A DNA stretch of 8,465 nucleotides from Gammaproteobacteria bacterium (GCA_014238345.1 JABABF010000223.1:1-8465), one strand, 5' to 3'. Positions 1 to 7,017 are shown, counted from the first letter of the stretch. A program made the numbers and translations. Notes: generated from the letters alone by a model not told the origin.

Positions 1-12
1 AAGGTACAAACA

Positions 13-1380
13 GTGCCACAGCCAGCACAACTGATGCAGTTCCATTCCTGCAACTACGATGCCGATCGCGGCGAGGCGCTACTGAGCTACCGTATAGATG
101 GACAATGTTTTTCCGAACGCCTGCATTTTGTCAACGCACCGCCGCTCAATAGCGCACGGTTGGTAGCGTTGCGCCATGTGCTCGGCTATCTGCACATCGC
201 CGCCGGAATCAGCTATTACAAAGCGTTGCTACCACAGCGGCTAGAACTCACAACTAAGCCGCTGTCGACGCACTGCGCGGCATTCATGCGCTGCTTCTAC
301 CGCGATGGCCTAGCTGAATTCGCGTGGCGCAATGGCCTAGACTTGGGCGATGGGGCAGAGTTTCCGGTGGCTGCAGACCCGCTGGCGGCGATGCAGCCAC
401 CACCATTGCGGCGCCTGACAGCGGTGGCCTGTGGCGGCGGCATCGGCTCTGCGGTCACACTGGCGGCGCTCAGAGAAGCGGGGGAGCCATTGGTGGCGGT
501 CGCCGTCAACTGCCATCCGGCCGCCGAGCGCATGACCGAGATTGCAGAAGTGCCACTGCTGCGCATCAATCGGCACATGGATCCGGCTCTGGCAGAGCTG
601 AATCGCCACGGCGCTTGGAACGGCCATGTACCCATCACTGGCATCCTGAGCTTCGCTATGGTAGCAGCAGCGCTGATCTATGATTTCGATGCCATTGCCA
701 TGTCCAACGAGCGCTCGGCCGACGAGGGCAATTTCAGCGCGGACACAGTAGCGGCGAGCGATGGTCGCTCAACGGCAGGTATCAACCACCAGTGGAGCAA
801 GTCCAGCGCCTTCGAGCGGCCATTTCGAGAACTACTAGCCACCGAACTGTGCCCAGAGCTGGAATACGCCTCGGCACTGCGACCCTTTGGTGAATTGCAA
901 GTGCTACGGCACTTCGCTACAGCACCACAGCTGCAGATTTATCACCGGGTGGTGCTCAGCTGTAATCGCGCTTTTAGGATGCAGGCCACAAGCCAACACT
1001 GGTGCGGAAATTGCGACAAATGTCGCTTTGTTTTTCTCGGCTTGGCCGCATTTATGGAGCCGCGCCAGCTGATGGATATCTTCACTGCCAATCTGCTAAA
1101 TCAGCCTGAGCAACGCAATGGATTTAGGCAATTGCTCGGGCTCGGTGAACACAAACCCTTCGACTGTGTCGGCACCGTGGCGGAGTGCCGCACGGCATTG
1201 ACGCTGGTACTACAGCGCCAGGATTGGGCTGACAACTCCTTGCTGAATTCACTGGCAACAGAGCTGGCGGAGCACGGCATTGATACTGGCGTAGTCGATG
1301 CCGTAACCACTACAGACAAGCAGGCGCTGGCAGCCTTACCGCAGCGCTGGCGTATGGCGCTGAGCTCAACTGGACTCTAG
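13..1380 (+). CDS. murL: MurL-type UDP-MurNAc-L-Ala-L-Glu epimerase with altered nucleotide-binding loop
   Basis: MurL converts UDP-MurNAc-L-Ala-L-Glu to the D-Glu form in the cytoplasm, using ATP. With MurD2 it replaces the MurI/MurD route to D-Glu in peptidoglycan. The 455-residue product shows the family landmarks: LNRHGAWNGHVPITGI at about 196-211, SNERSADEGN at 231-240, INHQWSKSSAFE at 257-268, and a Cys cluster WCGNCDKC at 330-337 that may bind metal. The ATP-pyrophosphatase-like loop, normally GGGKDS as I recall the family, reads GGGIGS at 141-146, so Lys and Asp are both replaced. The stretch between SNERSADEGN and INHQ (241-256) also looks longer than I remember for the family. The start is GTG at 13, with AAGG at 1-4 and an 8-base spacer. 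An ATG at 34 is an alternative, and the frame stays open to base 1, so the true start could lie outside the window. The downstream murD2 partner supports the call. Identity is confident; activity is uncertain because of the loop. Confidence 0.88.
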   Translation: MPQPAQLMQFHSCNYDADRGEALLSYRIDGQCFSERLHFVNAPPLNSARLVALRHVLGYLHIAAGISYYKALLPQRLELTTKPLSTHCAAFMRCFYRDGLAEFAWRNGLDLGDGAEFPVAADPLAAMQPPPLRRLTAVACGGGIGSAVTLAALREAGEPLVAVAVNCHPAAERMTEIAEVPLLRINRHMDPALAELNRHGAWNGHVPITGILSFAMVAAALIYDFDAIAMSNERSADEGNFSADTVAASDGRSTAGINHQWSKSSAFERPFRELLATELCPELEYASALRPFGELQVLRHFATAPQLQIYHRVVLSCNRAFRMQATSQHWCGNCDKCRFVFLGLAAFMEPRQLMDIFTANLLNQPEQRNGFRQLLGLGEHKPFDCVGTVAECRTALTLVLQRQDWADNSLLNSLATELAEHGIDTGVVDAVTTTDKQALAALPQRWRMALSSTGL

Positions 1381-1390
1381 GTTGTAGCGC

Positions 1391-2797
1391 GTGAACCACT
1401 CTGTGTTGCGACTCGCCGACCTCAGCGGACAGCGGCTAGCAGTATGGGGATTGGGGAGAGATAACAGCGCTTTGTTGCAATTGTTGCGTGCGCGGGGTCT
1501 GCAACAAAGCATCACTGTATTCGACGAACAAGCACCTCAGCCAGCACGGCAACGCCAGCAGGAAGCCGCGCTCGGCCCGCTCAATTTTTCCTCCCCGGGC
1601 ACTGCCCCTGCGACAGCGCTGGAGCATGCCGAGATCCTGTTGAAATCCCCTGGGGTGTCGCTCTATAGCGAAGCGTTTCGCGAGACTTTGCGTCGTTGCC
1701 CACAGCTGCAGGTCACTTCGCCCTCTTCGCTGTGCCTAGCCGAGCCAGATGTCGCCGCCACTGCCATTGGCATCACGGGAACCAAAGGCAAAAGCACCAT
1801 CGCCGCCCTACTACACCACACCCTGTGCCAACTCGGCGCCACCGCTGAGCTGGGCGGCAATATCGGCATACCGCTGGCAACTTTGTTGGGCAAACGCACA
1901 GCGCCTGACACCGTACGGGTCGTCGAATTGTCCAGCTATCAAATCGCCGATCTCCAGTTCCTGCCGCAGACTGCTGTACTCAGCAATCTATCGCCAGCTC
2001 ACCTGTCTTGGCACGGCGATGTCGGGCGTTATTATCAAGATAAACTGCGCTTGTTGCATCCGGCACCGGGACGCACAGTATTACTCAACGCCGCCGACCC
2101 GACGATCAAGCGGCTTTGCAGCCATTGGCACGGAGCGCACTACTACCAGACAGCAGGCGGTGCACACGCACGCGGTGGGCAGCTGTGGCATGGCGCACAA
2201 TGCCTCGGCGCACCACCTCCGCTGCTGGCTGGTCATCACAACCTGCTCAATGCCTGCGCGGTGCTGGCTGTGCTAACGGTATTGGGCTATGCGCCACGAC
2301 TGGCCTGGGAGGCGATGACCGATTACCCCGGGTTGCCGCACCGCCAACAGCTGCTGGGGCAACGCGGGAGGCACCACTATGTGGATGACAGCGCCGCCAC
2401 TGTGCCGGAAGCCAGCATCGCCGCACTGCGGCGCTTTCGAGGTTCCGGCGATCGCCCCCTGACCCTGCTGGCGGGCGGCCAAGACTGTGGGCTGGACTAT
2501 AGTCTGCTGACACAAGAGCTGGGGCGATGCCCCACAGATGCCGTGATTACGATGTACGAAAACGGCAAACAGTTAAGCGAAACCTTGGCCGCAACGGGTC
2601 ACAGCGAGCAGCTCAAGGCCGTAGCGGCGGAGCTGGAGGAGGCGCTGACACTGGCACGCCAGCTGACACCCGACGGGGGCTTGATCCTATTGTCGCCAGG
2701 GGCACCGAGCCGAGATGCCTTTAGCGATTACCGCGAGCGCGGGCAGTTATTTCAAACGCTGGCGGGCTTCACTACGACAGCGCCAAACGGGGGCTAA
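1391..2797 (+). CDS. murD2: MurD2-type UDP-MurNAc-L-Ala--L-glutamate ligase
   Basis: This is a cytoplasmic Mur ligase of 468 residues, predicted to add L-Glu to UDP-MurNAc-L-Ala using ATP. Visible landmarks in order: an N-terminal Rossmann-like motif VWGLGRDNSA (18-27), SPGVS (86-90), the ATP P-loop GITGTKGKST (127-136), GGNIGIPL (155-162), ELSSYQ (179-184), a HLSWHG segment (204-209) followed by Lys218 at the usual carbamylated-lysine position, DDSAAT (332-337), GGQDCG (362-367) and LSPGAPS (434-440). In classical MurD the SKAT lysine contacts D-Glu. Here that position is Ala335 (SAAT), and the HLSWHG...YYQDK pattern is closer to MurD2 than to MurD. This, plus the adjacent murL, favours L-Glu as substrate. 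The GTG start is 10 bases after the murL stop. A weak AGG at 1379-1381 overlaps that stop, so the two genes are probably one operon with coupled translation. A plain MurD is the alternative but less likely. Confidence 0.88.
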   Translation: MNHSVLRLADLSGQRLAVWGLGRDNSALLQLLRARGLQQSITVFDEQAPQPARQRQQEAALGPLNFSSPGTAPATALEHAEILLKSPGVSLYSEAFRETLRRCPQLQVTSPSSLCLAEPDVAATAIGITGTKGKSTIAALLHHTLCQLGATAELGGNIGIPLATLLGKRTAPDTVRVVELSSYQIADLQFLPQTAVLSNLSPAHLSWHGDVGRYYQDKLRLLHPAPGRTVLLNAADPTIKRLCSHWHGAHYYQTAGGAHARGGQLWHGAQCLGAPPPLLAGHHNLLNACAVLAVLTVLGYAPRLAWEAMTDYPGLPHRQQLLGQRGRHHYVDDSAATVPEASIAALRRFRGSGDRPLTLLAGGQDCGLDYSLLTQELGRCPTDAVITMYENGKQLSETLAATGHSEQLKAVAAELEEALTLARQLTPDGGLILLSPGAPSRDAFSDYRERGQLFQTLAGFTTTAPNGG

Positions 2798-2858
2798 CGC
2801 TCAGCCCAATTAACCATCGCCCCTAATCAGTTGTCGGCACCACTCTCTCTGCCGCTGC

Positions 2859-3302
2859 CTAGTCGGGTCGTTTTTTTCGATCCGCTGGCTGGCTAAATAT
2901 GCCCTCATTAAGCAGCCGCTCGCTCCAATTGGGGTCTTTTTTGAGCTGTTCCAACTCTTCTGGGACTTCTTTGCCAGTTGCCTTCAATACGGCCGTCCCC
3001 AGTGCAGACATATTCAAACCCGACTCGGTGCTATAGAGTTCATTTTCCGGCACCATGTGATCAACTTTAGCTTTCTCTTCAGACCACAGTGAGGAGATGC
3101 GAGCCGGGGCGGCCACCAGCCAATCCCCGGTCACCTGCAACAGCTCCCTTAAGGGTGGCTTGTTGTAATCCGCAAAAGCATTTTCATAGTAGCTGCGCAG
3201 CTGTGGCAACGCGAGTGTCCGCGCCCACTGTGCATCGGATTCAGAAGCTGCAGAGAGACCCCACAACAGCCCTGCACCAAGCACAATATGACGCAATTTC
3301 AC
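2859..3302 (-). CDS. Small exported protein of unknown function downstream of parE
   Basis: This is a 147-residue protein that I do not recognise. The reading frame is open back to 3452, inside parE, but those residues are the parE C-terminus read in another frame. The GTG at 3302, 19 bases after the parE stop, begins a convincing signal peptide: KLRH, then a hydrophobic run of about residues 6-19, then small residues (AASESDA) suitable for signal peptidase I cleavage near 19-24. The mature part is polar, contains no cysteine, has several Trp and aromatic residues in its first half, and ends in a charged tail (DRKKRPD). It is likely periplasmic or secreted. It is probably translated from the parE transcript. 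It converges on murD2 with 61 bases between the stop codons. The ribosome site is weak (AGAG about 8 bases upstream). That it is a real gene is fairly sure; its function is unknown. Confidence 0.72.
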   Translation of the reverse strand: MKLRHIVLGAGLLWGLSAASESDAQWARTLALPQLRSYYENAFADYNKPPLRELLQVTGDWLVAAPARISSLWSEEKAKVDHMVPENELYSTESGLNMSALGTAVLKATGKEVPEELEQLKKDPNWSERLLNEGIFSQPADRKKRPD

Positions 3303-3321
3303 AGCGTAACTCTGGCAACAG

Positions 3322-5262
3322 TCATTGCGCCAACTCCTCCAACCACTGCGTCTGCGCCCCTTCGGCAAGATGTCCGCTATGCTCCAGCCAATGGCGGCGG
3401 TCGGTAGCGCGCTTGGCCCCGAGCAAACGATCAAGCATGGGGTCTGTGCCATCCTCCGCCTCCACTGTCAACTGAATTAAGCGGCGACTGGATGGCAACA
3501 TCGTCGTCTCGCGCAACTGTGCCGGATTCATCTCCCCCAATCCCTTAAAGCGTTGCACATGAATTTTGGCCTTAGGGCTACGCTCATGTAAGCGCGCCAA
3601 GATGTCATCGCGCTCGGATTCATCTAGCGCATAGTGCGCCTCATTGCGCATATCAATGCGAAACAGCGGTGGCATCGCAACGAAGACACGTCCAGCATTA
3701 ACCAACTGCCGGAAATGGCGCACGAACAGCGCACACAGTAACGTGGCGATGTGGCGGCCATCCGAATCAGCATCGGCCAACACACACACGCGCCCGTAGC
3801 GCAAACCATCGAGCTCGCCACTGCCCGGCGCGACACCTAGAGCAAGAGCGATGTCGTGGATTTCACGCGACTTCATCGCGCCAGCTGCATCCATCTCCCA
3901 AGTGTTCAGAATCTTGCCACGCAACGGCAGAATGGCTTGAAAATCCCGATCCCGCGCCTGACGTGCCGAGCCACCAGCAGAATCTCCTTCAACAAGGAAT
4001 AATTCGCTGGTGCTGATATCTGAGCTGACACAATCGGCTAATTTCCCGGGCAATGTCACACCACTGCGCTGGCGCTTCAGTGCCGACGAGCGGCTGAGGC
4101 GCCGGCGCGTCTGGGCGCGCTCCACTGCCAATGCCGCCAATTGATCACCTTCCTCGGTATGCTGGTTCAACCACAGTGCCAAAGCATCGCGCATGGCATT
4201 ACCCACTAGGGCAATGCAGCTGCGGGTGGCAAGGCGATGTTTAGTCTGCCCGTTGAACAGCGGCTCGGGTATGCGCACCGACAGGACATAAGCTAAGTTA
4301 GTGCTAATGTCTTCCGCCTTCAACTTCAAGCCGCGCGGTAGTAATTTGCGCAACTCACAGTACTCACGCATAGCCTCAAGCAGACCCGTGCGCAGGCCGC
4401 TGACATGTGTGCCCCCCTCTGATGTTGGCACCAAGTTGACATAGCTTTCCCCCAATGACTCATCGCCACTCTCTAGTGTCCATTGCAATGCCCAATCCAC
4501 ATAGGCCTGTCCGTCCTCCGCCGCATGATGTCCGACCAGCGGTGCTGCTGGCAACGCCGCCCCCACGACAAACTCAGCCAGATAATCAGCAAGCCCATCC
4601 CGATAGCGCCACCGCTGGCGCTCACCGCTCTCTTCCTCAAGCAAAGTCACCTCTAGGCCAGGACACAGCACCGCCTTGGCTCTCAGCAAATGGCTGAGCC
4701 AAGCCAGACCGACCTGCGCTGTGTCAAAGTAGGACGGATCTGGCAGAAAACGCAGTAATGTGCCAGTGGCTCGCGCCCCGCAATCCTCTATGCGCTCGAG
4801 CTCCGAGTCTTTTTCACCATTGCTGTAGCGCATGTGGTAGACCCCCCCCCCACGCCACACGGTGACTTCAAGATGCAATGATAGGCCGTTGACTACCGAC
4901 ACCCCCACGCCATTCAAACCACCTGAGAAGCGATAGTGACGGTCGGAAAACTTACCGCCAGCGTGTAGCGTCGTCAGGATCAACTCGACACCAGAGCACT
5001 GGTGTTCCGGGTGCTGATCAACCGGCATCCCGCGGCCATCGTCGCGCACCGACACACCGCCGTCGTCATGCAATGTCACCAGAATACGGCTGGCATGACC
5101 TGCCAGTGCCTCATCGACCGCATTATCTATCACCTCTTGGGCGAGGTGTTGCGGCGAGCGCGTGTCAGTGTACATGCCGGGGCGCTTGCGTACTGGCTCT
5201 AATCCAGTCAGGACTTGGATATCTGCCGAGTCGTAGCGGGCAGACAATGCCCCCTTAGGCAT
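3322..5262 (-). CDS. parE: DNA topoisomerase IV subunit B
   Basis: ParE is the ATPase and TOPRIM subunit of topoisomerase IV, which separates linked daughter chromosomes with ParC. The 646-residue product is full length; E. coli ParE is about 630. The GHKL ATPase motifs are intact: EVIDNAVDEA (43-52, with catalytic Glu43 and Mg-binding Asn47), DDGRGMP (74-80) and the lid GGLNGVGVSVVN (114-125). The transducer carries the QTK lysine (QTKHRL). The TOPRIM domain has VEGDSAGGSA with Glu425, and ADADSDG (496-502) with the metal-binding aspartates. RFKGLGEMNP begins at 571. The short spacing and ParE-like ADADSDG favour ParE over GyrB. The ATG start has no clear Shine-Dalgarno sequence, so translation may depend on reading through from the oxidoreductase gene 43 bases upstream. 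No parC lies next to it in this window. A run of ten G on the coding strand, encoding Gly138-Gly140, sits inside the ATPase domain. Confidence 0.97.
   Translation of the reverse strand: MPKGALSARYDSADIQVLTGLEPVRKRPGMYTDTRSPQHLAQEVIDNAVDEALAGHASRILVTLHDDGGVSVRDDGRGMPVDQHPEHQCSGVELILTTLHAGGKFSDRHYRFSGGLNGVGVSVVNGLSLHLEVTVWRGGGVYHMRYSNGEKDSELERIEDCGARATGTLLRFLPDPSYFDTAQVGLAWLSHLLRAKAVLCPGLEVTLLEEESGERQRWRYRDGLADYLAEFVVGAALPAAPLVGHHAAEDGQAYVDWALQWTLESGDESLGESYVNLVPTSEGGTHVSGLRTGLLEAMREYCELRKLLPRGLKLKAEDISTNLAYVLSVRIPEPLFNGQTKHRLATRSCIALVGNAMRDALALWLNQHTEEGDQLAALAVERAQTRRRLSRSSALKRQRSGVTLPGKLADCVSSDISTSELFLVEGDSAGGSARQARDRDFQAILPLRGKILNTWEMDAAGAMKSREIHDIALALGVAPGSGELDGLRYGRVCVLADADSDGRHIATLLCALFVRHFRQLVNAGRVFVAMPPLFRIDMRNEAHYALDESERDDILARLHERSPKAKIHVQRFKGLGEMNPAQLRETTMLPSSRRLIQLTVEAEDGTDPMLDRLLGAKRATDRRHWLEHSGHLAEGAQTQWLEELAQ
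4842..4851 (-). repeat. Run of ten G (coding strand) inside parE
   Basis: Ten consecutive C on the plus strand, or G on the parE coding strand, encode Gly138-Gly140 and the first base of Val141. The flanking protein (VW-R-GGG-VYHM) matches the spacing of other ParE proteins, so the count is in frame as given. A tract of this length is prone to polymerase slippage and to sequencing error. A one-base change would truncate an essential protein. Confidence 0.95.
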
Positions 5263-5305
5263 CAGGGAAATACCGGAACATTACACACCCTGCGATGACC
5301 GACCT

Positions 5306-6199
5306 TTAAAGCGCAGCGACCCGTTCAAAGAAATGCGGAAAATCATCAGCTGAGCGCACATACATATAGGGCAGAAACTCAATATGCGTCGCCCCGGCCT
5401 CAAGCAAGGGCTCAATAACTTCCTCAATGCGGTCTAGATCTGGCTCACCCTGCTCATTGAGTGCCGGAGGAGCGACCGCTCGCACCCGCAATGTGTCGGG
5501 GTCGCGGCCAGCCTCTTCGAAGGCATGGCGAATCAAGGAGCTGCCCTCACTGATGAACGCAGGGCGGCTCTGTATCGGCACCCAACCATCGCCCAACTCG
5601 GCGATGCGACGGGCATTCTCAGGTGTCGGGCTGATGCCGTACCACAGCGGTACCCCACCCTCTTGCACTGGCATCGGCAAGCTGTAGAGCTGATTGATGT
5701 TGACCGTCTCAGAGTGAAAGGTGGCCGGAGCATCCCGCCATAGGGTGCGCATGGCTCGCACTTGATCATCCAAACGTTCCAAACGCCCTTCAAAGGGTAG
5801 ACCACAGGCATCGTACTCCTCACGCTGCCAGCCAGTGCCGATGCCAAGGTCAAGGCGTCCACCCGACAGCACATCAAGCGTGGCCGCCATCTTCGCCAAC
5901 AGAGCGGCTGGACGCAATGGAGCGATTAACACACCAGTGGCAACACGCACACGGCTGGTGGCTCCGGCGATCATCGACATCAGTACCAGTGGCTCGAACC
6001 ACGGATACTGTGGCGGCACCGGGAAGTCTCCAAAGGGATAGACACCTGTGTTCTCACTCATGATGACATGGTCAGTGAAATTCAGCTGATCAATGCCCGC
6101 CGCATCTGCTTGGCGCGCCAAATCCAACAGCAGCTTGGGATCACCGCCAGCAAGATCGTGCGCCCCCCACATGCCGACACTTTTTTTGTATGTGGCCAT
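5306..6199 (-). CDS. Luciferase-like (LLM class) flavin or F420-dependent oxidoreductase
   Basis: This 297-residue cytoplasmic oxidoreductase belongs to the bacterial-luciferase TIM-barrel family, closest by eye to the TIGR03619 type annotated as F420-dependent. Features: an early-strand motif FTDHV (41-45), PLVLMSMIAGATSRVRVATGV at 70-90, the signature LDVLSGGRLDLGIGTGW (108-124), then REEYDACG, and the cofactor-side segment PLWYGISPTPENARRIAELGDGWVP. The substrate cannot be read from sequence, and the cofactor could be FMN or F420. The frame extends to a GTG at 6217, but that codon overlaps the AAGGAG motif at 6217-6222. I therefore prefer the ATG at 6199 (MATYKKS), although its spacing from AAGGAG is long (17 bases). 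It lies 78 bases after the SnoaL-like gene and 43 bases before parE on the same strand, so co-transcription is plausible. Function is assigned at family level only. Confidence 0.9.
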   Translation of the reverse strand: MATYKKSVGMWGAHDLAGGDPKLLLDLARQADAAGIDQLNFTDHVIMSENTGVYPFGDFPVPPQYPWFEPLVLMSMIAGATSRVRVATGVLIAPLRPAALLAKMAATLDVLSGGRLDLGIGTGWQREEYDACGLPFEGRLERLDDQVRAMRTLWRDAPATFHSETVNINQLYSLPMPVQEGGVPLWYGISPTPENARRIAELGDGWVPIQSRPAFISEGSSLIRHAFEEAGRDPDTLRVRAVAPPALNEQGEPDLDRIEEVIEPLLEAGATHIEFLPYMYVRSADDFPHFFERVAAL

Positions 6200-6216
6200 A
6201 GTTTTCTCGCTTCTCA

Positions 6217-6222
6217 CTCCTT
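6217..6222 (-). promoter_or_regulatory. Shine-Dalgarno-like AAGGAG upstream of the LLM oxidoreductase
   Basis: On the minus strand the sequence reads AAGGAG here, 17 bases before the ATG at 6199. The GTG at 6215-6217 overlaps its last G, so that GTG cannot be served by this site. The spacing to the ATG is longer than usual, so a weaker GAG-rich stretch closer to the ATG may contribute. The site mainly argues against the longer GTG-initiated form. Confidence 0.35.
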
Positions 6223-6277
6223 AAAATGCACTGTAATGGTGCTACGATGTTCTGCCTGATCGAGCAATTAGTCTGCG

Positions 6278-6709
6278 CTACCTGCTATCACTCTCGGCGA
6301 GCGGACGCTGACCATTGCAGAGTATGTCGGTCACTAGCTCCGTATCCATATATTCTTTGAGGCGCAACAATTTTCCACGCCTAAACTCAAGCAGGAAATG
6401 ATAGTGATTGTTGTAGATAGCGCCCGAAGCATGACGACCGCGGGACTCAGCCTCCACCGCCACCCGCTCACCCTCGGCAGTCATCGCATGAATGGTAAAC
6501 GCCAGCCCTTCAGGGAAAGTCTCCAGCACCGCCCCAGCACCAGCGCGAATCTGCTCTTTGCTCAAAGTGCCTGAAATCAAAGTGCGGCCAGAAGTCCAAC
6601 AACTGCCCTCGTCATCGTAGGCATCGACGATGGCCGCCACATCGCCTCGGCTCAACGCTTCAAAGAACTCCTGTGTCAGTCGGCGATTGTTATCTTCTAA
6701 GGTGGGCAT
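6278..6709 (-). CDS. SnoaL/NTF2-like family protein (ketosteroid-isomerase fold)
   Basis: This is a 143-residue protein with the cone-shaped SnoaL/NTF2 pattern: a helical start (LEDNNRRLTQEFFEALSRGDVAAIVDAYDDEG), a middle strand region, and a typical C-terminal pair of strands, YNNHYHFLLEFRRGKLLRLKEYMDTELVTDIL. Family members include isomerases, cyclases and uncharacterised proteins; the ligand cannot be inferred. The reading frame is open back to 6952, but residues encoded above 6709 are the remnant of a duplicated alpha/beta hydrolase plus unrelated sequence. The ATG at 6709 begins exactly where SnoaL homology begins. A GGATG-like ribosome site (6719-6725, 9-base spacer) and a promoter-like pair at 6747-6775 support it. 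The next gene, an LLM oxidoreductase, follows after 78 bases, and the two may act on a shared small substrate; that is an inference from position. Confidence 0.85.
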   Translation of the reverse strand: MPTLEDNNRRLTQEFFEALSRGDVAAIVDAYDDEGSCWTSGRTLISGTLSKEQIRAGAGAVLETFPEGLAFTIHAMTAEGERVAVEAESRGRHASGAIYNNHYHFLLEFRRGKLLRLKEYMDTELVTDILCNGQRPLAESDSR

Positions 6710-6746
6710 CGTCACAAGCTCATCCGCCAGCCAAATGGCTAACGGC

Positions 6747-6775
6747 AATATAACACAACTCGTGACTACGTCCAA
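6747..6775 (-). promoter_or_regulatory. Possible sigma-70-type promoter for the SnoaL-like gene
   Basis: On the minus strand a -10-like TATATT (6747-6752, five of six consensus bases) lies 17 bases after TTGGAC (6770-6775, a poor -35 with only TTG matching). Transcription would start near 6740, about 30 bases before the ATG at 6709. The spacing and -10 are good and the -35 is weak. It is a candidate only. Confidence 0.35.
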
Positions 6776-6867
6776 AATTTGGTGGTCGCTCTGGGATGGT
6801 AGCCGCCCGAGCTGCCATCGCTGACGCTGAACTGGCTCAGCTAGGAGTCCCTGCAAATGTTGTGACC

Positions 6868-7017
6868 AGCACATTAAAAATCTGCCTAGCAGTGCGCGGT
6901 AGTCCGCCCGCACCCACAAGGTATTGTGGGTCGCGGAAGGCAAAGGCCTCAACGCGCTGCTGTGCTGGCAGAAATGCCGCTACCGCCGCTACCGAAGCTG
7001 AACCCAATGACATCAAT
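6868..7017 (-). pseudogene. Decayed partial duplicate of the alpha/beta hydrolase at 7297-8085
   Basis: Read on the minus strand, this stretch matches two separate parts of the intact hydrolase just upstream. The first part reads IDVIGFSFGSG, matching IDVIGLSLGSG around nucleophile Ser139. The second gives PAQQRVEAFA and then, after a one-base shift in frame, SATHNTLWVRADYRALLGRF, matching PAQRRVEVFA and TATHNTLWDRADYRALLREF around His238. Nucleotide similarity is obvious: 16 identical bases occur at 6888-6903 and 7334-7349, and nine more (gacatcaat) at 7009-7017 and 7681-7689. About 235 bases between the two parts (intact copy about 7415-7649, including catalytic Asp208) are missing, and the N-terminal half is absent. 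The frameshift, the internal deletion and a 9-base tandem duplication show that it does not encode a working hydrolase. The copies are in the same orientation, as expected for an old tandem duplication. Confidence 0.85.
6976..6993 (-). repeat. 9-base tandem duplication inside the hydrolase remnant
   Basis: The plus-strand 9-mer gccgctacc occurs twice in a row (6976-6984 and 6985-6993). In the hydrolase frame it duplicates Gly-Ser-Gly just after the nucleophile elbow, giving GSGGSG where the intact copy has GSG. It is a local slippage scar consistent with relaxed selection. Confidence 0.8.

Noticed and set aside
2835..2877. Hairpin CGGCA/TGCCG (2835-2839, 2850-2854) followed by T7 at 2871-2877 as a murD2 terminator
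   Set aside because: The stem is only five pairs and the T-run is 16 bases beyond it, inside the coding end of the convergent gene (Lys codons). It does not have the geometry of an intrinsic terminator.
3303..3452. N-terminal extension of the exported protein into parE
   Set aside because: The extra residues are the parE 3' end read in another frame, and a signal peptide starts precisely at the GTG at 3302.
6200..6217. Longer GTG-initiated form of the LLM oxidoreductase
   Set aside because: The GTG overlaps the AAGGAG motif, and the added six residues are not needed for the fold, which starts at MATYKKS.
6711..6866. GTCACAA/TTGTGAC inverted ends (6711-6717 and 6860-6866) as a miniature transposable element
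   Set aside because: Only seven bases match, similarity does not extend, no target-site duplication is visible, and one end sits next to the SnoaL start. Chance is the simpler reading.
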